Shown here one piece after another: positions 7,282 to 12,648 of a stretch of DNA of 14,923 nucleotides. The stretch lies in contig CAIRRW010000535.1 of the NCBI GenBank assembly GCA_903881065.1, positions 1-14,923 on the forward strand. Direction: 5' to 3'. Source of the DNA: an uncultured Bacteroidota bacterium (GTDB taxonomy: Bacteria; Bacteroidota; Bacteroidia; 2-12-FULL-35-15). The notes beneath the pieces are model-generated. The model was not told where the DNA came from. It did not search any database and saw nothing but the letters and a program-made list of their open reading frames with translations. Every line of letters begins with the position of its first letter. Position 1 is the stretch's first letter. The translations under genes were made by a program, and so were the position numbers.

Positions 7282-7860
7282 ATGAACACAAATATTAATA
7301 TAGAAGATACTGATGATGATTTAAAAGGAATGGCTCCTCACCTTTTTAAAGTGAAGAATAATAATTCTTTTAAAGCAACTGATGATTATTTCGAGCATTT
7401 TACTGCAAGGATTCAAAACGCAGTTAATAGTTTTGAAGAAATAAAAGAAGAAGCACCTGCATTAGCCAGCATTCCTAAATACAATCCTTTTGAAGTACCA
7501 AAAGATTATTTCGATTATTTGCCTTCGCGAGTTCAAGAGTCGGTAATTAAATCAAAATCAAAAAATGTGTTTGTAGAATGGCTGATATTGTTAATCAAAC
7601 CACGCTTTGCCTTCCCGGTAGTAATTACTTTTTTGATAGCAGTTGCAGGTATCAAGTTTATGAATAATAACGCCGCTTTCCCTCAAACAGAAGTAGCAGA
7701 AGAAATATCAACCGAAGACCAGCTTTATAATATTGATGAAGCAACACTTATTGAGTCGGTGGCTGCTACCGATATTAATGAAGTGAAAGTAATGCCTGCT
7801 GAAGATGCCTCCATTCAGAATTACCTGATTGAAAATAATGTGGATGAAACAAATTTATAA
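7282..7860 (+). CDS. Probable anti-sigma factor: single-pass membrane protein with repeated YFD motif
   Basis: This 192-aa protein is encoded 32 nt after the ECF sigma gene. It has a charged N-terminal region, one transmembrane segment at about 109-127 (FAFPVVITFLIAVAGIKFM), and a C-terminal acidic periplasmic tail. Two related copies of a motif lie in the cytosolic part: SFKATDDYFEHFTARIQ (about 29-45) and PFEVPKDYFDYLPSRVQ (about 69-85), 40 residues apart. The F-x-V-P-x-x-Y-F pattern is common in uncharacterised Bacteroidota proteins encoded beside ECF sigma factors. I see no zinc-binding HxxxCxxC motif of ZAS-type anti-sigma factors. The anti-sigma role is inferred from position, topology and this motif, not from a recognised catalytic or binding domain. 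The next gene starts 13 nt downstream. Confidence 0.72.
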   Translation: MNTNINIEDTDDDLKGMAPHLFKVKNNNSFKATDDYFEHFTARIQNAVNSFEEIKEEAPALASIPKYNPFEVPKDYFDYLPSRVQESVIKSKSKNVFVEWLILLIKPRFAFPVVITFLIAVAGIKFMNNNAAFPQTEVAEEISTEDQLYNIDEATLIESVAATDINEVKVMPAEDASIQNYLIENNVDETNL

Positions 7861-7873
7861 ACTGAATACATAT

Positions 7874-8443
7874 ATGAAAACTAACATGCTAAATTTAAAA
7901 ACGATTTTGTTGGCGTCAATAATAATGACTTCTGCAATAACATTTGCACAGAAAGATGGTACTCCTCCTCCACCGCCTCCTGCAAAAGACAACAAGGCAG
8001 AGAGACAAAATGAAAGGAAGGAAAATATTGAAGCTATGAAGATAGGCTTTCTCACTAAAAAGTTGGATTTAACTCCGGAAGAAGCACAGAAATTTTGGCC
8101 TGTTTATAACCAATACAGTGATAAAATGAAGGAATTACGTAAGAGACGTAAACAGGATAACCGTGAAGCGAAACAAAAATTTGACGGAATGTCGGATAAA
8201 GAAGTAGAACAGGCTGTGGATAATGAAATGGCTGACCGCCAGAAAGAGCTGGATTTACAGAAGGAATACAATTCGAAATTCAAAGCTGTTTTACCTATAA
8301 AGAAAGTGGCAAGACTATACGCTGCTGAAGAACAGTTTAAAATGGAACTGCTGAATAAGCTGAAAGATAAGGATAGGAATCATGATAAAGGAGACCGTGG
8401 CGACAGAAAAGGTCCTCCTCCTCCTCCGCCTCCCGGAGAGTAA
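7874..8443 (+). CDS. Exported Spy/CpxP-like protein with polyproline at both ends
   Basis: An in-frame ATG at 7829 would overlap the previous gene and place 15 polar residues before a signal peptide. The ATG at 7874, 13 nt after the upstream stop, gives a proper 189-aa precursor. Its signal peptide runs to about residue 26 (core ILLASIIMTSAITFA, cleavage before Q). The mature N-terminus begins with six prolines (31-36). The body is charged and alpha-helical with LTPEEAQKFWPVYNQY (66-81), the LTxxE...FWPxYxxY signature of Bacteroidota Spy/CpxP-like proteins. The C-terminus ends in seven prolines (181-187). Spy/CpxP proteins are periplasmic chaperones or envelope-stress sensors. Together with the sigma factor and membrane protein upstream it completes a three-gene module. 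Two hairpins follow from 8481. Confidence 0.82.
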   Translation: MKTNMLNLKTILLASIIMTSAITFAQKDGTPPPPPPAKDNKAERQNERKENIEAMKIGFLTKKLDLTPEEAQKFWPVYNQYSDKMKELRKRRKQDNREAKQKFDGMSDKEVEQAVDNEMADRQKELDLQKEYNSKFKAVLPIKKVARLYAAEEQFKMELLNKLKDKDRNHDKGDRGDRKGPPPPPPPGE

Positions 8444-8480
8444 AAATAATTAACTAAAGAACAACATCCCCACGTGTTGC

Positions 8481-8511
8481 CTATCTGCTCTAACTAAATT
8501 AGAGTAGATAG
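8481..8511 (+). terminator. First hairpin of a tandem pair downstream of the Spy-like gene
   Basis: CTATCTGCTCTAA (8481-8493) pairs with TTAGAGTAGATAG (8499-8511): 13 pairs including one G:U, with a 5-nt loop. No T-run follows, so it may protect the mRNA 3' end or assist the second hairpin. Confidence 0.5.
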
Positions 8512-8519
8512 TAAAAGGA

Positions 8520-8553
8520 AAAATCCTGTACTTAATAATGAGTACAGGATTTT
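8520..8553 (+). terminator. Second hairpin, probable transcription terminator of the ECF module
   Basis: AAAATCCTGTACT (8520-8532) and AGTACAGGATTTT (8541-8553) form a perfect 13-bp stem with an 8-nt loop. The stem ends in T-rich sequence on one strand and A-rich on the other, so it could terminate in either direction. This is the strongest stem-loop after the stop at 8443. Confidence 0.7.
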
Positions 8554-8758
8554 CTATTTGGTTGATAGCCGAAGTCGAGTTTTTTATGGTTATTGCCAAA
8601 ATAAGGTGGTTTTAACTAGTACATTAAATTTTGTTCCTTGCAGTGATTTTTTATCCGCTTTTTGAGGCTTCATTTACTTTTACTTGTTTTTATTGTTTAT
8701 AATTAATTGTTATTTAGTATTTTATGTTATGTAATTGCTCTTATTTTCATTGAAGGTC

Positions 8759-8833
8759 TACAATTGACACTTGTAACATTACTATTACTCTTTGTAACAT
8801 TACTATTACTCTTTGTAACATTACAATTAGCAC
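8759..8833. repeat. 21-bp tandem repeat array (3 full copies plus a 12-bp partial)
   Basis: Copies start at 8759, 8780, 8801 and 8822. The second and third are identical. Each consists of a 12-bp part (TACTATTACTCT, or TAC-AATT-nn-CAC in the outer copies) followed by TTGTAACAT. The outer two share TACAATT..CAC and lack TACTATTACTCT. Each junction forms GTAA-CA-TTAC, a small dyad; the third is extended to TTGTAA-CA-TTACAA (8813-8826). A period of 21 bp puts the dyads on one face of the helix, as expected of a protein-binding array. Confidence 0.85.
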
Positions 8834-8913
8834 TTTTTGCTTTTACAACGCTAAAATGAAGGTTTTCAGTAGTTGGATTCTATTAAAAGAAACAAGCAGG
8901 GATTTTGGATGAT

Positions 8914-8937
8914 AGTAACAATGAATATATTGTTACT
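8914..8937. promoter_or_regulatory. Inverted repeat overlapping a promoter, candidate operator
   Basis: AGTAACAAT (8914-8922) and ATTGTTACT (8929-8937) are perfect 9-bp inverted repeats separated by GAATAT. The right arm runs into the TAnnTTTG box at 8934-8941, so a bound protein would block RNA polymerase. The arm core GTAACAAT is close to the GTAACATT repeated in the 21-bp array upstream. Confidence 0.55.
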
Positions 8938-8941
8938 TTTG
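8934..8941 (+). promoter_or_regulatory. Candidate -7 promoter box for the 174-aa accessory gene
   Basis: TACTTTTG matches the Bacteroidota -7 consensus and lies 54 nt before the ATG at 8996. A TTTG at 8904-8907 is a possible -33 element, with a rather long 26-nt spacer. Confidence 0.5.
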
Positions 8942-8960
8942 TAAGTAGCGATATTTATAA

Positions 8961-9555
8961 GTTATGTGCAAGCGTAAGACCGTAACTCGACAGAAATGAA
9001 CATTGACTTTGACAACATACAAGAACACATAATTCCAATGGAAAATTTTTCATTGAAATGGCGGTTTACGCAAGAAAGTCACGACAAACTTCCCGACCTG
9101 CATCTTGACCAACTTAAACCGTTGGACAAAAAGGCATCAAATTTTTTGGCGAACTATATATCAAAAACAAATTTGCATTTCGACATTCCATTTAAGAAAG
9201 ACTTTTTTAGAACCATTGACAAAGCAAGTGTTTCAGACGGTAACGAAAAGGAAATTAAAAAGTGGCTTTATCATCGTGGACTTGCATTTGACAAACAAGT
9301 GTTTCTATCTTGGAACAGGGACAACGGAATGATAGTACCTTGGAAACTTTTAATAAAATACTTTGACAGTTTTTATTATCCAATAGCAGATGACCTAACA
9401 GTAATTGACCAGAGTTTGAATTGGGCATTAATATTCTTTCACGAACACGAAATATATTTTGGAACTAACAAAGACTTTATACCAAGCGAAGCATTTGCAG
9501 ACATTAACTTTTTATATTAACCTAAACACGACAGAAACGAACGCCAGCAAATAAC
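8961..9555. mobile_element. Possible gene cassette bounded by short inverted and direct repeats
   Basis: GTTATGTGC at 8961-8969 is the reverse complement, with 8 of 9 bases, of GCAAATAAC at 9547-9555. Inside these, CGACAGAAATGAAC (8988-9001) and CGACAGAAACGAAC (9529-9542) are direct repeats matching at 13 of 14 bases. They bracket the 174-aa gene almost exactly, with its ATG inside the left copy. GTTATG-type and ATAAC-type edges recall integron attC ends and gene modules scattered in Bacteroidota genomes. No integrase is present and no full attC fold was confirmed, so mobility is inference. Confidence 0.4.
8996..9520 (+). CDS. Unrecognised 174-aa accessory protein, likely horizontally acquired
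   Basis: I do not firmly recognise this protein. It is predicted soluble, with no signal peptide or membrane segment, and is aromatic-rich. Notable phrases are FSLKWRFTQ near 18-26, a Leu-Lys-Pro-Leu at about 40-43, SWNRDNGMIVPWKL (about 105-118), FDSFYYPIADDLTV and WALIFFHEHEIYFGTN near the C-terminus. The W..PW....YFD.FYYP..DD spacing vaguely resembles uncharacterised proteins carried in Vibrio superintegrons (DUF2947-like), but this is from memory and weak. Of 18 Asp codons, 17 are GAC, against 3 of 12 in the sigma gene at 6704 and 1 of 14 in the gene at 9637. It stands alone, with its own promoter-like box and dyad, and repeats bound it. All of this points to a transferred cassette gene. 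A toxin, antitoxin or immunity role is possible but unsupported. Confidence 0.78.
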   Translation: MNIDFDNIQEHIIPMENFSLKWRFTQESHDKLPDLHLDQLKPLDKKASNFLANYISKTNLHFDIPFKKDFFRTIDKASVSDGNEKEIKKWLYHRGLAFDKQVFLSWNRDNGMIVPWKLLIKYFDSFYYPIADDLTVIDQSLNWALIFFHEHEIYFGTNKDFIPSEAFADINFLY

Positions 9556-9636
9556 AACAACTGAAGTTAAAAACAATTCTTTTTAGATAAATATTTTTCA
9601 TCATACATATATTCTCAATTAAGAGAACAACCAAAA

Positions 9637-10359
9637 ATGAATAAAACAAAAGCAATATTCTGTTGGAGCGGAGGAAAAGATTCCGTATACTGCCTTTATA
9701 GTGTTCTCTCAGAAAATAAATACGAGGTGAAATACCTGCTCACAACTGTAAATGATACATTCAAGCGAATTTCTATGCACGGTGTACGAGAGAAATTACT
9801 GGATATACAATGTGAATCGATAGGTATTCCACTACTGAAAGTACGAGTATCTGAAGGCACCAACAATGAGTATGAAAAACAAATGGAAACTGTATTTTTA
9901 AAAGCCAAGCAGAAAGGAATTGAAACTGTTATTTTTGGAGATATCTTTCTGGAAGATTTAAGAGGGTATCGCGAAAAGAATTTGGAAAAGGTAGGCATGA
10001 AAGCGGTATTTCCTCTATGGAAAAAGAATACCGGCATACTTATAAATGATTTTATTAATACCGGATTTAAAACAATTGTTTGCTGTACCAACGATGGCTA
10101 CCTGGGCCAAGAATGGTGTGGCAGAGAAATAAACAAACAATTTATTGAACAATTACCTGCCAACGTTGACCCTTGCGGAGAAAACGGAGAGTACCATACC
10201 TTCTGTTTTGATGGTCCGTTATTCAAAAAGAAAATTGATTTCACAATTGGTGAAAAGGTATATAAAGCACTTGAATTAAAAACAGATGCTGATTGCACGC
10301 TTCCTGGTAACACTACTACAAAAGGTTTTTGGTTCTCTGATTTATTACCTGTCGATTAA
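9637..10359 (+). CDS. Dph6-type ATP-pyrophosphatase (diphthine-ammonia ligase-like)
   Basis: This 240-aa protein has the PP-loop SGGKDS at residues 11-16, after a short hydrophobic strand. It continues with HGVRE (48-52), FGDIFLEDLRGYRE (100-113), a region similar to LPANVDPCGENGEYHTF (173-189), and a C-terminal FWFSDL. This is the pattern of the Dph6/MJ0570-related N-type ATP-PPases, and the length is typical. In archaea and eukaryotes these enzymes use ATP and ammonia to amidate diphthine on elongation factor 2. Bacteria do not make diphthamide, so the bacterial homologue must use another substrate, not known to me. GENGEYHTF and SGGKDS are intact, so it should be catalytically active. Asp codons are 13 GAT to 1 GAC, matching the chromosome and unlike the gene upstream. 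It appears to be a single-gene unit. Confidence 0.88.
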   Translation: MNKTKAIFCWSGGKDSVYCLYSVLSENKYEVKYLLTTVNDTFKRISMHGVREKLLDIQCESIGIPLLKVRVSEGTNNEYEKQMETVFLKAKQKGIETVIFGDIFLEDLRGYREKNLEKVGMKAVFPLWKKNTGILINDFINTGFKTIVCCTNDGYLGQEWCGREINKQFIEQLPANVDPCGENGEYHTFCFDGPLFKKKIDFTIGEKVYKALELKTDADCTLPGNTTTKGFWFSDLLPVD

Positions 10360-10416
10360 CCCAAGTAGCAACACCCTTCAACTATTTAATTATCTTTCAT
10401 TTCCGAAAGTTTTAAT

Positions 10417-10424
10417 TATTTTTG
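10417..10424 (+). promoter_or_regulatory. Candidate -7 promoter box for the beta-barrel gene pair
   Basis: TATTTTTG matches TAnnTTTG and ends 25 nt before the ATG at 10450. No clear -33 element is visible upstream. Confidence 0.5.
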
Positions 10425-10449
10425 TTCCTTTCTAAAATAAAGAAGTCAA

Positions 10450-11121
10450 ATGAAATTAAAATTGATATATGTATTTCTGTGTATCAGCAGTATGATATAC
10501 GGGCAAGGATCAACTGAGAGCACCAACACACATAATGGAGAATTCTCTTTCGGAGCAAGAACTACGGGCAGCTTATTCAGTTCGAGCGGCAACTATTTTG
10601 GATTGGGTGCAGGCGGACAGTTGCGATACAGATTGGATAATCAGTTTAATACCGAATGGTTTGGCGATTGGATGACGACTGATATTGGCGGCTTGGGACA
10701 GAGATTTGATGCCCATATTGGCGAAACAATGATGTTGTATCCATTTAAAAAAGTGAACAGAAAATTTACTTTTACCCCTTATGTTATGGGTGGCTTTTGT
10801 GGAGATTATACAAAAACAGCTACCAATCTCCACTATGATTATGTAAAAAACACGTATGTGAAAGAATCTAAAGACAGATGGAGCTTTGCTACCCAATTAG
10901 GACTTGGCACTCATTATAATCTTACCGAACGTCTTGACTTCTCATTTACCTGTCAATATATGATTCATTTTGGTAGCGATATTGATTCTGAAATATTAAC
11001 TAATAGCCGGAATGAAAAATATTTACAAATTGATGAGAGTAATGGAAGTGCATTAGAAGGCCATTTGCTATTAACATTAAGTGCCAACTTTGTAATAGTT
11101 GATTTAAGAAAATATAAATAA
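10450..11121 (+). CDS. Small outer-membrane beta-barrel protein (first of a pair)
   Basis: This 223-aa precursor has a Sec signal peptide (LIYVFLCISSMIYG, likely cleaved before Q at about 19). The mature part consists of alternating short amphipathic strands with many Gly and aromatic residues, for example FSFGARTTGSLF, YFGLGAGGQLRYRL, FTFTPYVMGGFCGDY, SFATQLGLGTHYNL and LDFSFTCQYMIHFG. The final strand region LEGHLLLTLSANFVIV is also of beta-barrel type, followed by a short basic tail. This pattern fits outer-membrane beta-barrel or porin-like families of about eight strands. No ligand or enzymatic motif is visible. It shares a transcription unit with the similar-sized barrel gene 28 nt downstream, led by the box at 10417 and ended by the terminator at 11750. 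Exact function is unknown. Confidence 0.78.
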   Translation: MKLKLIYVFLCISSMIYGQGSTESTNTHNGEFSFGARTTGSLFSSSGNYFGLGAGGQLRYRLDNQFNTEWFGDWMTTDIGGLGQRFDAHIGETMMLYPFKKVNRKFTFTPYVMGGFCGDYTKTATNLHYDYVKNTYVKESKDRWSFATQLGLGTHYNLTERLDFSFTCQYMIHFGSDIDSEILTNSRNEKYLQIDESNGSALEGHLLLTLSANFVIVDLRKYK

Positions 11122-11149
11122 TACTCATACTTATATTAAAGAAACAAAA

Positions 11150-11758
11150 ATGAAAAAATTAGTCACTGTTATACTTTTATTTCCTTTAGTTGCTATAGCG
11201 CAGGATTCAGCACGCTTTGTGGGTAAAGGTTTGATTTGTGGGAAAGGCACATTGGCAGCAGGTATTCCTTTCGGTTACAACGAAACAAATATGTATGTAA
11301 GCGGAAATCTTGAATATTACTGCGACAATAATTCTTCTTACCGAGGAGGCGTCTATATTTTTCTTGGTGCATCCCGACCAAAATCAGATGTGATTCTTAC
11401 CCAAAACAGTACTGTATTCTTTGGATATAATTATCATTTCAAAACCTATAATCATTTCGACCCTTATTTAGGCTTTCAACCGGGAATAAGTTGGACACAA
11501 CTAAAAGCTCCTGATAACTTACTTACTGCGAATCCTCAATTTAGTATATCTAAATATCCGTCCTCCGTTAGCCCGGTTGCATCAGTAACATTAGGGATTA
11601 ATTATTATGCTTCAAAATTCACACATCTTTTTATTGAAGCCACTTATGTGGATGGTGTGCATGTATCCGACATATCTGCAGTATCGTTAAGTGAACTTAG
11701 GATAGCATTTGGTTTTGGCTTTAACCTTTGGTTGATTAAAGGAAAAAACAAATGGTAA
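11150..11758 (+). CDS. Small outer-membrane beta-barrel protein (second of a pair)
   Basis: This 202-aa precursor has a signal peptide (LVTVILLFPLVAIA, likely cleaved before Q18). The mature protein is a run of beta strands such as GTLAAGIPFGYN, MYVSGNLEYYCD, RGGVYIFLGAS, TVFFGYNYHF, FDPYLGFQPGISW and VASVTLGINYYAS. Its penultimate strand, ELRIAFGFGFNLWLI, looks like a C-terminal barrel strand, but a basic tail KGKNKW follows rather than ending in an aromatic residue. YLGFQPG followed by a late GINYYAS is common in Bacteroidota outer-membrane beta-barrel proteins. It begins 28 nt after the neighbouring barrel gene and its stop codon lies inside the terminator stem. Similar size and architecture suggest a distant paralogue or functional partner, but overall identity between the two looks low. 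Confidence 0.78.
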   Translation: MKKLVTVILLFPLVAIAQDSARFVGKGLICGKGTLAAGIPFGYNETNMYVSGNLEYYCDNNSSYRGGVYIFLGASRPKSDVILTQNSTVFFGYNYHFKTYNHFDPYLGFQPGISWTQLKAPDNLLTANPQFSISKYPSSVSPVASVTLGINYYASKFTHLFIEATYVDGVHVSDISAVSLSELRIAFGFGFNLWLIKGKNKW

Positions 11759-11787
11759 TATAGTTATCTATTTACCATTTCTTTTTT
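11750..11787 (+). terminator. Strong intrinsic terminator overlapping the stop codon
   Basis: AAATGGTAA (11750-11758) pairs with TTACCATTT (11772-11780). After a bulged T at 11759, ATAG/CTAT adds four more pairs around a TTAT loop. A C and six Ts (11782-11787) follow. The TAA stop at 11756-11758 is part of the stem. Confidence 0.82.
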
Positions 11788-12099
11788 AAAGTAACCGATT
11801 CCCATATTTTACAAATAAAACAGGATTTTTAACTACCGATTTCTTTTGGATCATTAGAATTACATTTTTAATTATCCGATACAAAAGTAACTTCTTCATA
11901 TTATCATAACTTTAAGTGAATAATATGAAATTGTGAAATTGAATAATACAATTTCAACTATTAATTATTGTCTTTCACGGAGAGATTAGAGCACTTGAAG
12001 GAGAATTTTATTTATCTCAAGCAACCTTTTGTTCATATTTTGCATCTTTATGATGAAAATACCATATCAGGAATTAGGTAATAATCAATTTGAATTGTT
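11788..12099. other. Gene-poor AT-rich spacer
   Basis: I see no gene on either strand. The only structure is the TGAAATTG repeat hairpin at 11926-11956. No exact TAnnTTTG box was found before the small reading frame at 12100. Confidence 0.6.
11926..11956. repeat. Direct-plus-inverted TGAAATTG repeat, possible hairpin
   Basis: TGAAATTG occurs twice head to tail (11926-11933, 11934-11941) and once inverted as CAATTTCA (11949-11956). The second copy and the inverted copy form an 8-bp stem with a 7-nt loop. The first copy offers an alternative pairing. Nothing nearby explains it. Confidence 0.5.
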
Positions 12100-12291
12100 A
12101 TGAAACATTTAAAAACACTTTCCGTAGTTGCCTTCATCTTAATTAGTTTCGTTTATTTTGAGTATTCAAAAGAGCGAGAAGTCAAAATTGAACAAAACCT
12201 CAAAGCTTTAAATAGTGCTTCTATGGAAAAAAACCAAAAAAAGAATCTAGCCACCTCTAAAGATTATGATTCAGTTAAAAGTAAAAATTGA
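12100..12291 (+). CDS. Doubtful small membrane-anchored or exported protein
   Basis: A 63-codon frame encodes a protein with a Lys-containing start, a hydrophobic segment SVVAFILISFVYF (about 8-20) and a highly charged, Lys/Glu/Ser-rich remainder (KEREVKIEQNLKAL...KKNLATSKDYDSVKSKN). That layout fits a small single-pass or exported protein and is not typical of random AT-rich sequence. Against it: no recognised family, no clear promoter or ribosome-binding site, a length near the chance limit, and isolation within about 890 bp otherwise lacking genes. It could equally be a decayed gene. No function can be given. Confidence 0.38.
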   Translation: MKHLKTLSVVAFILISFVYFEYSKEREVKIEQNLKALNSASMEKNQKKNLATSKDYDSVKSKN

Positions 12292-12597
12292 AAACAAAGT
12301 TCATAAATAGAACTTTTAACTCATATTTAATTTTCAATGGAGCAGCACTTTTTATTTCCCATTTAAACTTGTAAACCATACTATACTAATGTCTGTTCGC
12401 ATTATCTTTTAATATTTAAAAGGTGCTTGGCTACAAGGTACAGAATTTTCAGATTGTACATTTCAGATATTTATGCTCTTTTCCCTATGAAAAACACAGG
12501 TTATTCTGTTCGATTCGTCAAGGATTGAACATCATATAAATAATCTACTACTTCCATATCTATAGTTTTCATTTAGTGCTTAATTAATTTGGTTGCT

Positions 12598-12616
12598 TTT
12601 TTACAATGTGTAAAAA
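12598..12616. promoter_or_regulatory. Inverted repeat just upstream of the lepB promoter box
   Basis: TTTTTACA (12598-12605), spacer ATG, TGTAAAAA (12609-12616) is a perfect 8-bp inverted repeat. It sits 13 bp upstream of the -7 box, over the expected -33 position, so it could be an operator or activator site. Confidence 0.4.
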
Positions 12617-12629
12617 GTAATTAATTTAA

Positions 12630-12637
12630 TATCTTTG
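12630..12637 (+). promoter_or_regulatory. Candidate -7 promoter box for lepB
   Basis: TATCTTTG matches TAnnTTTG and ends only 11 nt before the ATG at 12649. This would give a leader of only a few nucleotides if the box is used. Confidence 0.5.
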
Positions 12638-12648
12638 TCAACTCTCGA

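Larger units (their letters stand above)
8444..8995. other. 552-bp intergenic region: hairpins, 21-bp tandem repeats, promoter with dyad
   Basis: No convincing gene is visible on either strand. The region holds two hairpins (8481-8553), a very AT-rich stretch, a 21-bp tandem array (8759-8833), an inverted repeat overlapping a -7 box (8914-8941) and a possible cassette edge at 8961. The largest gene-like piece is a 27-codon minus-strand reading frame at 8590-8673, which I do not accept. Confidence 0.7.
12292..12648. other. 357-bp spacer before lepB
   Basis: No supported gene. It contains a palindrome CTTTTAA-TAT-TTAAAAG (12406-12422), two direct TTTCAGAT copies (12447-12454, 12461-12468), and at its end the inverted repeat and -7 box of the lepB promoter. 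Confidence 0.6.

Noticed and set aside
7829..7873. Upstream ATG that would lengthen the Spy-like protein by 15 residues
   Set aside because: It overlaps the end of the previous gene and puts polar residues ahead of an obvious signal peptide. The ATG at 7874 gives a normal export signal and spacing.
8590..8673. 27-codon minus-strand frame beginning MKPQKADKKSLQG
   Set aside because: Its composition looks faintly protein-like, but it is very short, has no promoter box and no recognised family. It could be a gene remnant, but nothing supports that.
8759..8833. 21-bp array considered as a CRISPR array
   Set aside because: Units follow one another directly with no unique spacers, and no cas gene is present.
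8856..8912. 18-codon plus-strand frame starting MKVFSSWILLKETS
   Set aside because: It stops after 18 codons, just ahead of the promoter dyad, with no family resemblance strong enough to call a leader peptide or remnant.
12415..12491. Frame reading GAWLQGTEFSDCTF, reminiscent of pentapeptide repeats
   Set aside because: Only about three repeat-like units occur, closed by stops on both sides. This is too short to separate a decayed gene from chance.
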